DNA of 64,000 nucleotides, from positions 62,001 to 126,000 of the forward strand of contig NZ_JAPNLH010000006.1 of assembly GCF_026627425.1 (NCBI RefSeq). The letters are read 5' to 3'. A program made the position numbers and the translations under genes. The notes under the pieces were generated by a model. The model was not told the DNA's origin, did no database searches, and worked only from the letters and a program-made list of their open reading frames with translations. Origin of the DNA: Arthrobacter endolithicus (GTDB lineage Bacteria > Actinomycetota > Actinomycetes > Actinomycetales > Micrococcaceae). Below are positions 55,467 through 64,000 of the stretch, one piece after another (the stretch's first letter is position 1; every line of letters starts with the position of its first letter).

Positions 55467-56686
55467 GTGCGATGGTAGCGGATATGTCCGGCCTCCCTGA
55501 GCTTTCCGACGACGTCGTCACCCTGCGGGTTTTCCGGCGCGCGGACGCGGCCGATTATGCGGCGTTGAATCGGGACCCGCTCAACGTCCGTTGGGCCAAT
55601 TCCCTGGCTGGCATGACTGCAGCCGAGGCCGAAGCCGCGATCACCGGGCCCATCCCCGAGGGCTGGGCGAGCGGTCACACGCTTAGATTTGCGATCGCGG
55701 ATCAGGCCGGGGGACTCGTAGGAACAACGGCGCTGCACAATGTTGGCCGGGGGAGTGCATCACTGGGCATCAAGCTTGCCGCGGACGCCCGAGGCAAGGG
55801 CCTGGCCCGGCGTTCGGCCAAACTAATGACAGACTACGCCTTTGACACCGTTGGTCTGGACGTCCTGCACTGGCATGCCGTCGTCGGCAATACGGCCAGC
55901 AGGCGGCTGGCCGAGCACCTGGGGTTCAGGCTCGAGGGCACCATCACCGGATACAGCAACGTTGGCGGAACGCTGGCCGACGACTGGATTTTCACCCTGA
56001 CGGCGCAGGACCGGCTGGCTCCTGCCATGGTGGTGCCGGTCTTGCGCGGGGACACCGTGGTGCTGCGTGCTCTGGAGCGTGGGGATGCGGACCAGCTGGT
56101 GGCCAATTGTCTGGATCCCGCGGCGGTGCGGTGGACCACCGTTCCGTTGAACTACGGCCGGGCCGACGCGCTGGCGTTCATCGACGACTTTGTACCCCGG
56201 GGCTGGACCGTCGGCGCGACGCACACCTTCGCCGTCGCAGATTCCCGGACCGATGCCCTGCTCGGCACCATTGATCTGCACAATTTCAGGCCCGGAACCG
56301 CGGAAATCGGCATCAATATGGGTCCGCGGGCGCGCGGCGGCGGGGCGGCGCAGGCGGCGGCGCGTCTGCTGCTTGACTACGCCTTTTCGGGGCTGGATCT
56401 GCAGTATGTGTATTGGCGTGCGCTGGTGCCGAATTGGGCCAGCCGCAAGCTGGCCTGGCGGCTGGGCTTCCGGCTCGAAGCACAGGTGCGCGGCTTCACC
56501 GATGACAGGGGCACGCCCGCCGACGCCTGGATTCTCAGTCTGGCTGCCTCGGATCCGCGGCAGCCGCAACAGCCGTGGGACGGAGACCCCGCTGGCGACG
56601 CCGGTAGCCTAGGAGAGGCTTCGGACCTGCAAGGGCCGGACGCGAACGAGGCTGCGCACCTGTGTGCGGCAAAGGGGCGAGGGTGA
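55463..56686 (+). CDS. Double GNAT acetyltransferase (two RimJ/RimL-type domains)
   Basis: 407 residues with two tandem GNAT domains, about 12-175 and 190-365. Each has the expected order: LRVFRRADAADYAAL ... GIKLAADARGKGLARRSAKLM ... LHWHAVVGNTASRRLAEHLGF in the first, VLRALERGDADQLVA ... GINMGPRARGGGAAQAAARLL ... YWRALVPNWASRKLAWRLGF in the second. The second acetyl-CoA loop (RARGGGAAQ) also fits CoA binding. The roughly 40-residue tail is low complexity. It may acetylate protein N-termini, antibiotics or small molecules. It shares one base with the ribF start. Confidence 0.87.
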   Translation: MSAMVADMSGLPELSDDVVTLRVFRRADAADYAALNRDPLNVRWANSLAGMTAAEAEAAITGPIPEGWASGHTLRFAIADQAGGLVGTTALHNVGRGSASLGIKLAADARGKGLARRSAKLMTDYAFDTVGLDVLHWHAVVGNTASRRLAEHLGFRLEGTITGYSNVGGTLADDWIFTLTAQDRLAPAMVVPVLRGDTVVLRALERGDADQLVANCLDPAAVRWTTVPLNYGRADALAFIDDFVPRGWTVGATHTFAVADSRTDALLGTIDLHNFRPGTAEIGINMGPRARGGGAAQAAARLLLDYAFSGLDLQYVYWRALVPNWASRKLAWRLGFRLEAQVRGFTDDRGTPADAWILSLAASDPRQPQQPWDGDPAGDAGSLGEASDLQGPDANEAAHLCAAKGRG

Positions 56687-57630
56687 TGGTGCACTTCTGG
56701 AACGGACTTCATGAGGTTCCTGCCGGCTACGGCCCTTCGGTGGTCACCCTCGGAAATTTCGACGGCGTGCATCGCGGGCACCAGCACGTACTGTCCACGC
56801 TGGTGGAGACCGCGCACGGGCGCGGCGCCAGCGCCGTTGCCATCACCTTCGACCCGCACCCGGCCACGGTCCACCGCCCCGACACCGCGCCGGACCAATT
56901 GATGGGCTTAGCGGACCGGCTTGCCACCATGGCCGCGTGCGGGGTTGATGCCGTGCTGGTGATGCCCTACACCCTGGCGCTCGCGGCGCAGACACCGGAA
57001 GAGTTCGTACATTCGGTCTTTGTCGACACCTTGGGCGCGGCTGCTGTGGTGATCGGCCACGATGTGCGCTTTGGCCGTGGCAACTCCGGAGACCTCGCCA
57101 CGATGCAGGCCCTGGGCTGCCGGCTCGGCTTTGACGTCGTCGTCGTCGATGAATTCGGGGCGGACCGGCGCTGCTCCTCGACCTGGGTGCGGGAGGCGCT
57201 GGCTCGCGGGGACGTCGACACGGCAGCCGAAGTGCTGGGACGTCCGCACCACATGCGCGGCGAGGTCGTTCACGGCGCCGCCCGCGGACGGGCGCTCGGC
57301 TTCCCGACAGCCAACCTGGCACCGGAAGCCGATGGCTACATACCGGCCGACGGCATCTACGCAGGCTGGTTGACGGACGCCGGCGGCGCCCGCTGGCCCG
57401 CGGCCATCTCCATTGGTTCAAACCCGACGTTCGCCGGAGTCAGCCGCCAGGTGGAGGCCTATGTGCTGGACCGCCCGGTGGAACCGGTGGAGGCCTTCAA
57501 TCTGTACGGCCAGTGGGTCGTCGTGGAATTTGTCAGCAGACTGCGCGGCATGGTGGCGTACACCGGACCCGAAGCGCTCGTGGAGCAGATGCGCCTTGAT
57601 GTTAAGCAGGCACGGGAAATTCTGCTCTGA
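56686..57630 (+). CDS. ribF: Bifunctional riboflavin kinase / FAD synthetase
   Basis: 314 residues. The N-terminal FAD synthetase domain has [16 protein letters not shown] and [14 protein letters not shown]; the C-terminal flavokinase domain has [14 protein letters not shown] and SIGSNPTF. It turns riboflavin into FMN and FAD. The start is ATG 56686 (AAGGGG upstream), sharing its A with the GNAT stop; GTG 56683 or 56689 are alternatives. It usually follows truB directly; here three genes stand between. Confidence 0.96.
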   Translation: MVHFWNGLHEVPAGYGPSVVTLGNFDGVHRGHQHVLSTLVETAHGRGASAVAITFDPHPATVHRPDTAPDQLMGLADRLATMAACGVDAVLVMPYTLALAAQTPEEFVHSVFVDTLGAAAVVIGHDVRFGRGNSGDLATMQALGCRLGFDVVVVDEFGADRRCSSTWVREALARGDVDTAAEVLGRPHHMRGEVVHGAARGRALGFPTANLAPEADGYIPADGIYAGWLTDAGGARWPAAISIGSNPTFAGVSRQVEAYVLDRPVEPVEAFNLYGQWVVVEFVSRLRGMVAYTGPEALVEQMRLDVKQAREILL

Positions 57631-57812
57631 CGAGGCGGTGCGGACACAAAGCCTTAACCGCCCATTTCGACAGAGTCAACCCGGGCAGAGTAAACTTGGC
57701 AGAGTTGGATCCGGCTGCAGTCCGTGGCGGCTGGATCCTGCCCCGAGTTCGGGGGCGTACCCGGCAGCGCAACGCTGACTCCGGGCCTCACGGCACAACA
57801 CTAGGAGTATCT

Positions 57813-58082
57813 GTGGCATTAGACGCCGCTGTAAAGCAAGAAATCATGAAGGCTTACGCCACCAGCGAGGGCGACACCGGTTCACCGGAGGTCCAGGTCG
57901 CGATGCTCTCCAAGCGCATCCTCGACCTGACCGAGCACCTCAAGGAGCACAAGCACGATCACCACACCCGTCGCGGTCTGATGGGTCTGGTCGGTCGCCG
58001 TCGTCGTCTTCTGACGTACCTGCATGACACCGACATCACGCGCTACCGTACGCTGATCGAGCGTCTCGGCCTGCGCCGCTAG
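57813..58082 (+). CDS. rpsO: 30S ribosomal protein S15
   Basis: 89 residues, the standard length: [41 protein letters not shown], and [26 protein letters not shown]. It binds 16S rRNA early in 30S assembly. GTG 57813 has AGGAG 7 nt upstream. A terminator follows, separating it from pnp. Confidence 0.98.
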   Translation: MALDAAVKQEIMKAYATSEGDTGSPEVQVAMLSKRILDLTEHLKEHKHDHHTRRGLMGLVGRRRRLLTYLHDTDITRYRTLIERLGLRR

Positions 58083-58091
58083 CAGCACCGT

Positions 58092-58125
58092 GAGGCGGTC
58101 CCTTCCGATTCGGAAGGGCCGCCTC
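58092..58125 (+). terminator. Terminator after rpsO
   Basis: Stem GAGGCGGTCCCTTCC (58092-58106) with GGAAGGGCCGCCTC (58112-58125), loop GATTC; a second small hairpin (TGCCGG/CCGGCA) follows at 58126-58144. Confidence 0.85.
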
Positions 58126-58149
58126 TGCCGGTATTAGCCCGGCACACCG

Positions 58150-58345
58150 CAGGAAATAAGAAATCAGGAGCCGGCCGGCGTCGCGCATTCGCGGTCCTCG
58201 GTAGTGATTTCCGGGACAATCGCCCCATCTGGCGGCAGGTCCCGTGAGTCTCGATCGAAGACCGGGTGTTGTTCAGGTCCCACAGCTAAAGACGGTGGGC
58301 TTGAGGATGTTGGTCGCCTCCTGCCATCTACGCAAGGAAACGGAG
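58150..58345 (+). ncRNA. Candidate Actino-pnp leader RNA
   Basis: The 270-bp gap before pnp is GC-rich and full of pairing segments, e.g. GGTCCTCGG, GGGACAATCGCCCC, GGTCCCGTGAG, CAGGTCCCACAGC and GGTGGGCTTGAGG. Its place, directly upstream of the PNPase gene in an actinobacterium, is where the Actino-pnp motif occurs. I infer the family from position and structure potential, not from a covariance match. Confidence 0.45.
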
Positions 58346-58355
58346 GTGACTCTCT

Positions 58356-60599
58356 ATGGAGGGTCCCGAAATTCAGTACTCAGAGGCCGTTATTGACAAC
58401 GGCCGCTACGGCAAGCGCGTTATCCGCTTCGAGACCGGCCGGCTGGCCCAGCAGGCCGCCGGAGCGGCGATGGTCTACATCGACGAGGACACTGCACTGT
58501 TGTCGGCGACGACAGCGGGCAAGCACCCGCGCGAAGGGTTCGACTTCTTCCCGCTGACCGTTGACGTCGAGGAGCGCATGTACGCTGCCGGACGCATCCC
58601 CGGTTCGTTCTTCCGCCGCGAAGGCCGCCCGTCCACGGAGGCCATCCTGGCCTGCCGGCTGATGGACCGTCCGCTGCGCCCCGCGTTCGTCAAGGGTCTG
58701 CGCAACGAGGTCCAGATTGTCGTCACCGTGCTGGCCATCAACCCGGACGTGCTCTACGACGTTGTTGCCATCAATGCCTCCTCGATGTCCACCCAGCTCT
58801 CCGGTCTGCCGTTCTCCGGCCCGATCGGCGGCGTCCGCGTCGCCCTGGTCAACAATGAGCACGGTTCCCAGTGGGTTGCCTTCCCGAAGCACTCCGAGCT
58901 GGAAAACGCCGTGTTCAACATGGTGGTTGCCGGTAAGGTCACCACCGACGGCGACGTTGCGATCATGATGGTCGAAGCGGAAGCGACGGATAACTCCTGG
59001 AAGCTGATCAAGGAAGAGGGCGCCACCGCCCCGACCGAGGAAATCGTTTCCGAGGGCCTGGAAGCTGCCAAGCCGTTCATCAAAGCACTCTGCGAGGCGC
59101 AGGCGGACTTGGCAGCACGCGCTGCTAAGCCCACCGCGCAGTTCCCGGTGTTCCTTGACTACCAGGATGACGTCTTCGCAGCCGTGGAAAACGCCGCGGC
59201 CGCGAAGCTGACCGAAGTGTTCCAGATCGCTGACAAGCAGGAGCGCGATACCGCATCGGACTCGCTCAAGGACGAGGTTGTCAGCTCGCTGGCGGGCGCG
59301 TTCGAGGGACGTGAAAAAGAGCTCTCCGCTGCTTTCCGTTCGGTGACCAAGCAGGTGGTGCGTCAGCGCATCCTCAAGGACCAGATCCGCATCGACGGCC
59401 GCGGCCTGACGGACATCCGCCAGCTTACCGCCGAGGTAGAGGTTCTGCCCCGCGTACATGGTTCGGCCATCTTCGAGCGCGGCGAGACCCAAATCCTGGG
59501 CGTCACCACATTGAACATGCTCAAGATGGAACAGCAGATCGACTCGCTGTCTCCGGTCACGCGCAAGCGCTACATGCACAACTACAACTTCCCGCCGTAC
59601 TCCACCGGTGAAACGGGCCGCGTCGGTTCCCCGAAGCGCCGCGAGATCGGTCATGGTGCTCTCGCCGAGCGCGCCCTGATTCCGGTGCTGCCCTCGCGTG
59701 AGGAGTTCCCCTACGCGATTCGACAGGTCTCTGAGGCATTGAGCTCCAATGGTTCGACCTCGATGGGCTCGGTCTGCGCCTCGACGCTGTCCCTGCTCAA
59801 CGCGGGTGTGCCGCTGAAGGCGCCGGTTGCCGGCATCGCCATGGGTTTGGTGTCCGATCAGGTTGACGGGCAGACCCGCTACGCGGCCATGACCGACATC
59901 CTCGGTGCCGAAGATGCCTTCGGTGACATGGACTTCAAGGTTGCCGGAACGTCTGAGTTCGTCACGGCCATCCAGCTGGACACCAAGCTGGACGGAATTC
60001 CGGCCTCCGTGCTCAGTGCGGCCCTGAAGCAGGCCCGTGAGGCCCGCCTGCACATCCTTGGCGTGCTGAATGCTGCGATCGACGTTCCGGACGAGCTCTC
60101 CGAGTTCGCGCCCCGCGTCATCGCGGTCAAGATCCCGGTGGATAAGATCGGCGAGGTCATTGGGCCGAAGGGCAAAATGATCAACCAGATCCAGGAGGAC
60201 ACCGGCGCCGACATCTCAATTGAGGATGATGGCACGGTCTACATCGGTGCGACCAATGGTCCCTCCGCCGATGCTGCCCGTTCGGCGATCAACGCGATCG
60301 CCAACCCGCAGATCCCGGAAATCGGCGAGCGCTACCTGGGTACCGTCGTGAAGACGACCACCTTCGGGGCGTTCATTTCGCTGACTCCGGGCAAGGACGG
60401 CCTGCTGCACATCTCCGAGCTGCGCCAGCTCGCCGGTGGAAAGCGCGTGGATAACGTCGATGACGTTGTCTCCGTGGGCCAGAAGATCCAGGTGGAAATC
60501 ACCAAGATCGATGACCGTGGAAAGCTCTCCCTCTCGCCCGTCGTGGCCGAGGAAGCCGCTGCCGAGTCTGCCGTGACGGCAGATAGCGCTGCTGAGTAA
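58356..60599 (+). CDS. pnp: Polyribonucleotide nucleotidyltransferase (PNPase)
   Basis: 747 residues: two RNase PH domains (about 15-150 and 340-560) with the actinobacterial insertion of helices between, then KH ([20 protein letters not shown]) and S1 ([21 protein letters not shown]) domains. Catalytic region: [16 protein letters not shown] and [18 protein letters not shown] (phosphorolysis, Asp residues). It degrades or adds to RNA 3' ends, and in actinobacteria may make pppGpp. GGAGGT lies 10 nt before the ATG. It follows an RNA leader. Confidence 0.97.
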   Translation: MEGPEIQYSEAVIDNGRYGKRVIRFETGRLAQQAAGAAMVYIDEDTALLSATTAGKHPREGFDFFPLTVDVEERMYAAGRIPGSFFRREGRPSTEAILACRLMDRPLRPAFVKGLRNEVQIVVTVLAINPDVLYDVVAINASSMSTQLSGLPFSGPIGGVRVALVNNEHGSQWVAFPKHSELENAVFNMVVAGKVTTDGDVAIMMVEAEATDNSWKLIKEEGATAPTEEIVSEGLEAAKPFIKALCEAQADLAARAAKPTAQFPVFLDYQDDVFAAVENAAAAKLTEVFQIADKQERDTASDSLKDEVVSSLAGAFEGREKELSAAFRSVTKQVVRQRILKDQIRIDGRGLTDIRQLTAEVEVLPRVHGSAIFERGETQILGVTTLNMLKMEQQIDSLSPVTRKRYMHNYNFPPYSTGETGRVGSPKRREIGHGALAERALIPVLPSREEFPYAIRQVSEALSSNGSTSMGSVCASTLSLLNAGVPLKAPVAGIAMGLVSDQVDGQTRYAAMTDILGAEDAFGDMDFKVAGTSEFVTAIQLDTKLDGIPASVLSAALKQAREARLHILGVLNAAIDVPDELSEFAPRVIAVKIPVDKIGEVIGPKGKMINQIQEDTGADISIEDDGTVYIGATNGPSADAARSAINAIANPQIPEIGERYLGTVVKTTTFGAFISLTPGKDGLLHISELRQLAGGKRVDNVDDVVSVGQKIQVEITKIDDRGKLSLSPVVAEEAAAESAVTADSAAE

Positions 60600-60602
60600 C
60601 TC

Positions 60603-61958
60603 ATGGCATTTACCCCTTTGCCGCTCATGTCCGCCGCCGGAACGGTCGGTCAGGATTCCGCAGTGATTTCGGGCCAGGCCGGTGGCGCCGTCGTGCGCCG
60701 TTCCGTCCTGCCCGGGGGAGTGCGGGTGCTGACCGAGTCCATGCCCGCGCAGCGGAGCGCGACAATCGGGTTTTGGGTCGGTGTTGGCTCTCGGGATGAA
60801 GCCGAGGGCCAACACGGCTCGACCCATTTCCTCGAACACCTGCTGTTCAAGGGAACCCGGCGCCGCACGGCGCTGGAAATCGCCTCCGCGTTTGACGAGG
60901 TCGGCGGGGAGTCCAATGCGGCCACCGCCAAGGAAAGCACCTGCTACTACGCTCGCGTGCTGGATACTGACCTGCCGATGGCGATTGACGTCATCGCGGA
61001 CATGATCACCGGCGCTGTGCTGGACCCCGCCGAGCTGGAGCAGGAACGCGACGTTATTCTCGAGGAAATCGCGATGGACAGCGACGACCCGACCGACGTC
61101 GCCCACGAAAATTTTGTTGCCGCCGTGCTGGGCGGCCACTCACTGGGCCGCCCGATTGGCGGCACACCGGATGCCATCCGCGCAGTTTCGCGCGATTCCG
61201 TATGGGCGCATTACCAGCGCTATTACCGGCCCGATGAGCTCGTTATTACTGCTGCGGGCGGGTTGGACCATGACGCGGTCTGCAGCCAGGTCCTCTCCGC
61301 CCTCAGTGCGGCGGGCTGGACAATGAACGACGACGCCGCACCGACCGCTCGTCGGTCCAGTGAGCCCGTGCAGATTTCCGGGACCGCTGGCCTGCACGTG
61401 ATCAAGCGGCAGGTCGAGCAGGCCAACATCATTCTGGGCTGCCCGAGCATCGTTGCCACCGACGAACGACGCTTCGTGATGAGCGTGCTTAACGCCGTTT
61501 TGGGCGGTGGAATGTCCTCCCGCTTGTTCCAGGAGATCCGGGAAAAGCGAGGCTTGGTCTACTCGACGTACTCCTTTGCCTCCGGCTACGCGGACGCGGG
61601 CTACTTCGGCATGTATGCCGGCTGTGCACCGCAAAAGGTGGGCCAGGTGATTTCCCTGCTGACTGCTGAGCTGGAAAAGCTTGCGTCGGACGGGATCACT
61701 GTGGCGGAACTGAGCAAGGCAGAGGGTCAGCTATCCGGCGGCATTGTGCTGGCGCTGGAGGACACGGGCTCGCGGATGTCCCGGCTGGGCCGCTCGGAAC
61801 TGGTCTCCGGAGAATTCCTGGATATCGACGAGACACTGGAGCGCATCAGAAGGGTCACCGCGGAAGAAGTCCAGGCGCTGGCGCGCGAACTTGCAGCCGC
61901 ACCCCGGACGATCACCGTAGTTGGCCCGTTCGAGGAAAACGAAACCTTCGGCCTCTGA
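60603..61958 (+). CDS. M16-family zinc peptidase (pitrilysin-like)
   Basis: 451 residues, two M16 halves. The zinc motif is inverted HxxEH: THFLEHLLFKGT (His75, Glu78, His79), with the third ligand Glu in EQERDVILEEIAM; QVEQANIILGCPS and GLVYSTYSFASGYADAG mark the second half. It is similar to the mitochondrial processing-peptidase-like bacterial proteins that degrade small peptides. ATG 60603 lies 3 bp after the pnp stop with little Shine-Dalgarno; ATG 60627 is an alternative start. It is usually next to pnp in actinobacteria. Confidence 0.93.
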   Translation: MAFTPLPLMSAAGTVGQDSAVISGQAGGAVVRRSVLPGGVRVLTESMPAQRSATIGFWVGVGSRDEAEGQHGSTHFLEHLLFKGTRRRTALEIASAFDEVGGESNAATAKESTCYYARVLDTDLPMAIDVIADMITGAVLDPAELEQERDVILEEIAMDSDDPTDVAHENFVAAVLGGHSLGRPIGGTPDAIRAVSRDSVWAHYQRYYRPDELVITAAGGLDHDAVCSQVLSALSAAGWTMNDDAAPTARRSSEPVQISGTAGLHVIKRQVEQANIILGCPSIVATDERRFVMSVLNAVLGGGMSSRLFQEIREKRGLVYSTYSFASGYADAGYFGMYAGCAPQKVGQVISLLTAELEKLASDGITVAELSKAEGQLSGGIVLALEDTGSRMSRLGRSELVSGEFLDIDETLERIRRVTAEEVQALARELAAAPRTITVVGPFEENETFGL

Positions 61959-62017
61959 CCCCTCGGGTGGACTAAAACGCGCAGGTGTGGCGTAAGGCTG
62001 TTGGGGTAGCGGCTGAA

Positions 62018-63898
62018 TTATCCGAGCAGCTCGTCCGGGTAACACCAGCGCCAGGTTTCGCCCGGTTCGGCGCTGCGCATCACCGGATGTCCGGTGGCAC
62101 GGTGATGCGCGGTCGCATGCAGGCCGGGGGAGGAATCGCAGCAGCCGATGTTGCCGCAGGCAAGACACATCCGCAGGTGTACCGGGGTAGTGCCCTCCCG
62201 GATGCAGTCCTCGCAGACCGGTTCGGCCGGTACCGCAGGAGCCTGTGCAGCCTGCAGATGCTCGCAGCCGCCGGACTCCCCGAAAGGGGCGCGCGCAGCC
62301 ATAGCCGCGGCCTCGCCGTCGTTTGTTTCTTCCATCGTCGAATCCAACATTGATTCCTCCACATCCAGACTTTCCAGGACACCGTCGAAAACTTCGTCGT
62401 CAAACTCACCGGAACGGCGGACGCTCAGCACCTTATCCCGTTCCGCTTCCAGCATAGACAGCCGCAGCCGGGCATACCGTTGACTAGGCGTTCGCTGATC
62501 GGCTTCCGGTCTGCCCAAGCGCTCCCAGGCAGCCAGCCCGCGTTCCTGTGTGCGTCGCCTGAGCATGGCCAGGACTTCCGGCGGATCGTCGGCCGTCCGC
62601 ATTTCGAGCAGCCGGGCAAGGCCGGCTGTGGTCGCCATCTGCATCAGGGAGGCCTGGCTCAGCACGTCCTCCCGCCGGTCCGGCCCGCGCACGCCGAGCT
62701 TTCGCACCAAGGCCGGCAGGGTAAGCCCCTGCAGCCCAAGGGTGCCGCCGACGACGATCAGCGCTGCGAGGATCAGGACGGATCGGTGTGCAAGGGAGAC
62801 TGGAAGCACCAGAACCGCCGCGAGGGTCACGACGCCGCGCATACCTGCCCAGGAAATGATGGCTGGATACTGCCACGGTGGCGCCGGGTCGTTCCGCCGG
62901 ACGGCGGGAATCAGGCGGGGAATGTAGGTGGCGGGAAAAACCCAGATCGGCCGCAAGAGGAGAACGGCCAGCAGAATAACGCCGCAGCCGCCCCAAATCC
63001 TACCGGGGCCGAAGGTATCGCTGCCGACAGCTGTGATGATGGCCCGCACCTGTAAACCGATCAGCAGGAAGACGGCATTTTCCAGCAGGAACTGGACCGT
63101 GTTCCAATTGCTGCGCTGGCTCAGCCGCGCCGCACCGCCGGGCATCATCGGTGCTTTGGCCCCCATGATGAGCCCGGTAACAACAACGGACAAAACACCG
63201 GAGGAGTGAATGGCCTCGGCGGGGAGATATGCCACCAACGGTGCCACCAAGGACAGGGACGTGTTAATCGGAACATTGCGGGTGCGCTTGCGTAGCTGCA
63301 GCAAGACGAAGGCCGCGCCAACTCCGACGGCGGCGCCACCGCCGGCAGCGAGCAGGAAATCGGCGCCCACCCCGACGACGGAGACGGTGCCTCCGATCGA
63401 TGCTATCGCCGCCCAGAGGCAGACCAGTGCGGTGGCGTCATTGACCAGCGATTCGCCCTCCAGAATATTTACGATGCGTCGAGGCATCCCGACCTTACGG
63501 GCAATCGCAGTAGCCGCGACAGCGTCCGGCGGTGCCAGCACGGCGCCCAGCGCGATGGCTGCGGCCAACGGTATTTCCGGGAACAGCCACCAGGAAACAA
63601 ACCCGATGGCAACGGTCCCGAAAATCACGTAACCGACGGAGAGCAGCGCAATGGACCTTTTATTGGAGCGGAAGTCGACGATGGACGTCCGCAGTGCTGC
63701 TGCATACAGCAGTGGCGGTAATAGCCCGATCAGCACCAGATCCGGGTTCAGGACAATCCGCGGCACAAAGGGCAAAAAGGATCCGCCCACTCCGACGAGA
63801 ACCAGCAGCAGCGGAACCGAAAAGCTGATTTTACGACCCACCGCGCTGCAGGCGCACACCACGGCCACCAGCGCGAGCAGCCCCAAGGCTACGTCCAT
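62018..63898 (-). CDS. Na+/H+ antiporter (CPA1) fused to a UBP-type zinc finger
   Basis: 626 residues. The first 400 form 12 or so helices of a CPA1 sodium/proton antiporter, with the ion-site motif LGAVLAPPDAVAATAI and ESLVNDATALVC. A cytoplasmic helical linker (about 400-550) is rich in Arg/Glu, and an acidic stretch follows. The last 65 residues are a ZnF-UBP domain: VCEDCIREGTTPVHLRMCLACG then GCCDSSPGLHATAHHRATGHP, with Cys/His ligands. Such fusions occur in actinobacteria; bacteria lack ubiquitin, so the finger's role (dimerisation, protein binding, sensing) is open. Confidence 0.92.
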   Translation of the reverse strand: MDVALGLLALVAVVCACSAVGRKISFSVPLLLVLVGVGGSFLPFVPRIVLNPDLVLIGLLPPLLYAAALRTSIVDFRSNKRSIALLSVGYVIFGTVAIGFVSWWLFPEIPLAAAIALGAVLAPPDAVAATAIARKVGMPRRIVNILEGESLVNDATALVCLWAAIASIGGTVSVVGVGADFLLAAGGGAAVGVGAAFVLLQLRKRTRNVPINTSLSLVAPLVAYLPAEAIHSSGVLSVVVTGLIMGAKAPMMPGGAARLSQRSNWNTVQFLLENAVFLLIGLQVRAIITAVGSDTFGPGRIWGGCGVILLAVLLLRPIWVFPATYIPRLIPAVRRNDPAPPWQYPAIISWAGMRGVVTLAAVLVLPVSLAHRSVLILAALIVVGGTLGLQGLTLPALVRKLGVRGPDRREDVLSQASLMQMATTAGLARLLEMRTADDPPEVLAMLRRRTQERGLAAWERLGRPEADQRTPSQRYARLRLSMLEAERDKVLSVRRSGEFDDEVFDGVLESLDVEESMLDSTMEETNDGEAAAMAARAPFGESGGCEHLQAAQAPAVPAEPVCEDCIREGTTPVHLRMCLACGNIGCCDSSPGLHATAHHRATGHPVMRSAEPGETWRWCYPDELLG

Positions 63899-63933
63899 GG
63901 CCCTAGTCTCTCAGGTTCATGCCCGGTGCGGGC

Positions 63934-64000
63934 CTAACCGCCCGCGAACGGCGGCAGAACATCGACGACGTCGTCCGGGTGCAGTTCCGTTGTGAGATCC
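63934..64000 (-). CDS. C-terminal end of a MoaD/ThiS-like sulfur carrier (cut by window edge)
   Basis: The reverse strand reads DLTTELHPDDVVDVLPPFAGG then TAG. The acidic-hydrophobic V-D-V-L-P-P and the final Gly-Gly are the end of MoaD, the molybdopterin synthase small subunit (ThiS is similar). The terminal Gly is thiocarboxylated for sulfur transfer. The rest lies outside the window, so the family call rests on 21 residues. Confidence 0.7.
   Translation of the reverse strand, partial: DLTTELHPDDVVDVLPPFAGG

Noticed and set aside
58380-60053. A 557-codon reverse-strand open frame over pnp
   Set aside because: Shadow of the PNPase coding sequence; no motif, no start signal.

Overview
This 64 kb window is ordinary high-GC actinobacterial chromosome. 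The nearest match by gene order and protein style is Micrococcaceae (an Arthrobacter-like organism). Support includes the rpsB-tsf-pyrH-frr-cdsA block, the dxr-rseP-ispG-proS block, the rimP-nusA-ylxR-infB-rbfA-truB-ribF-rpsO-pnp block, the Ala/Pro/Gly-rich IF2 N-terminus, many GTG/TTG starts and ATGA/GTGA overlaps, and several promoters whose -10 box lies 6-9 nt before the start codon (probable leaderless mRNAs). I see no phage, insertion sequence, integron, CRISPR array or rRNA operon.

Layout. 1-4.2 kb: a membrane-protein tail, a GT4 glycosyltransferase, a CAU-anticodon tRNA, a DUF4282 protein, an acyl-CoA dehydrogenase and a secreted M23 protein. 4.5-10.1 kb: rpsB, tsf, pyrH, frr, cdsA and a DivIVA-like protein. 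10.2-11.4 kb: two small membrane proteins. 11.5-15.8 kb: an Lrp/AsnC regulator divergent from the branched-chain keto-acid dehydrogenase genes (E1 alpha, E1 beta, E2). 15.9-24.6 kb: a TetR regulator divergent from a seven-gene leucine/isovalerate catabolic operon (carboxylase beta and alpha subunits, acyl-CoA dehydrogenase, CoA-transferase A and B, MaoC hydratase, CitE-like lyase). Together 11.5-24.6 kb form one branched-chain amino-acid degradation island, with the same gene complement as Mycobacterium tuberculosis Rv2495c-Rv2504c. 24.8-33.7 kb: a cation exchanger, an aldo/keto reductase, dxr, rseP, an inserted SatD-like/membrane/YciI trio, ispG and a GNAT protein. 33.8-38.2 kb: an FMN/Fe-S/FAD ene-reductase with a PadR regulator, then an ABC exporter. 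38.4-43 kb: proS, a TauE/SafE protein, an APH(6)-like kinase, a VIT1/CCC1 metal transporter. 43-61.9 kb: a DUF4439 protein, then the translation/RNA operon from rimP to pnp and an M16 protease, interrupted by a ScyD/ScyE-type secreted propeller and a Tat-exported arylsulfotransferase-family protein (between rbfA and truB) and by two membrane proteins plus a double-GNAT protein (between truB and ribF). 62-64 kb: a Na+/H+ antiporter with a C-terminal UBP zinc finger, and the C-terminal end of a MoaD/ThiS-like protein.

I found no clearly new large system. The most informative unexplained signals are small. They are a chain of four ATGA-linked micro-ORFs before infB; strong palindromic operators next to the Lrp, TetR and PadR systems; a perfect 20-bp inverted repeat between infB and rbfA; several short perfect tandem duplications confined to intergenic gaps; and the SatD-like pair with its own leaderless promoter inside the isoprenoid block.
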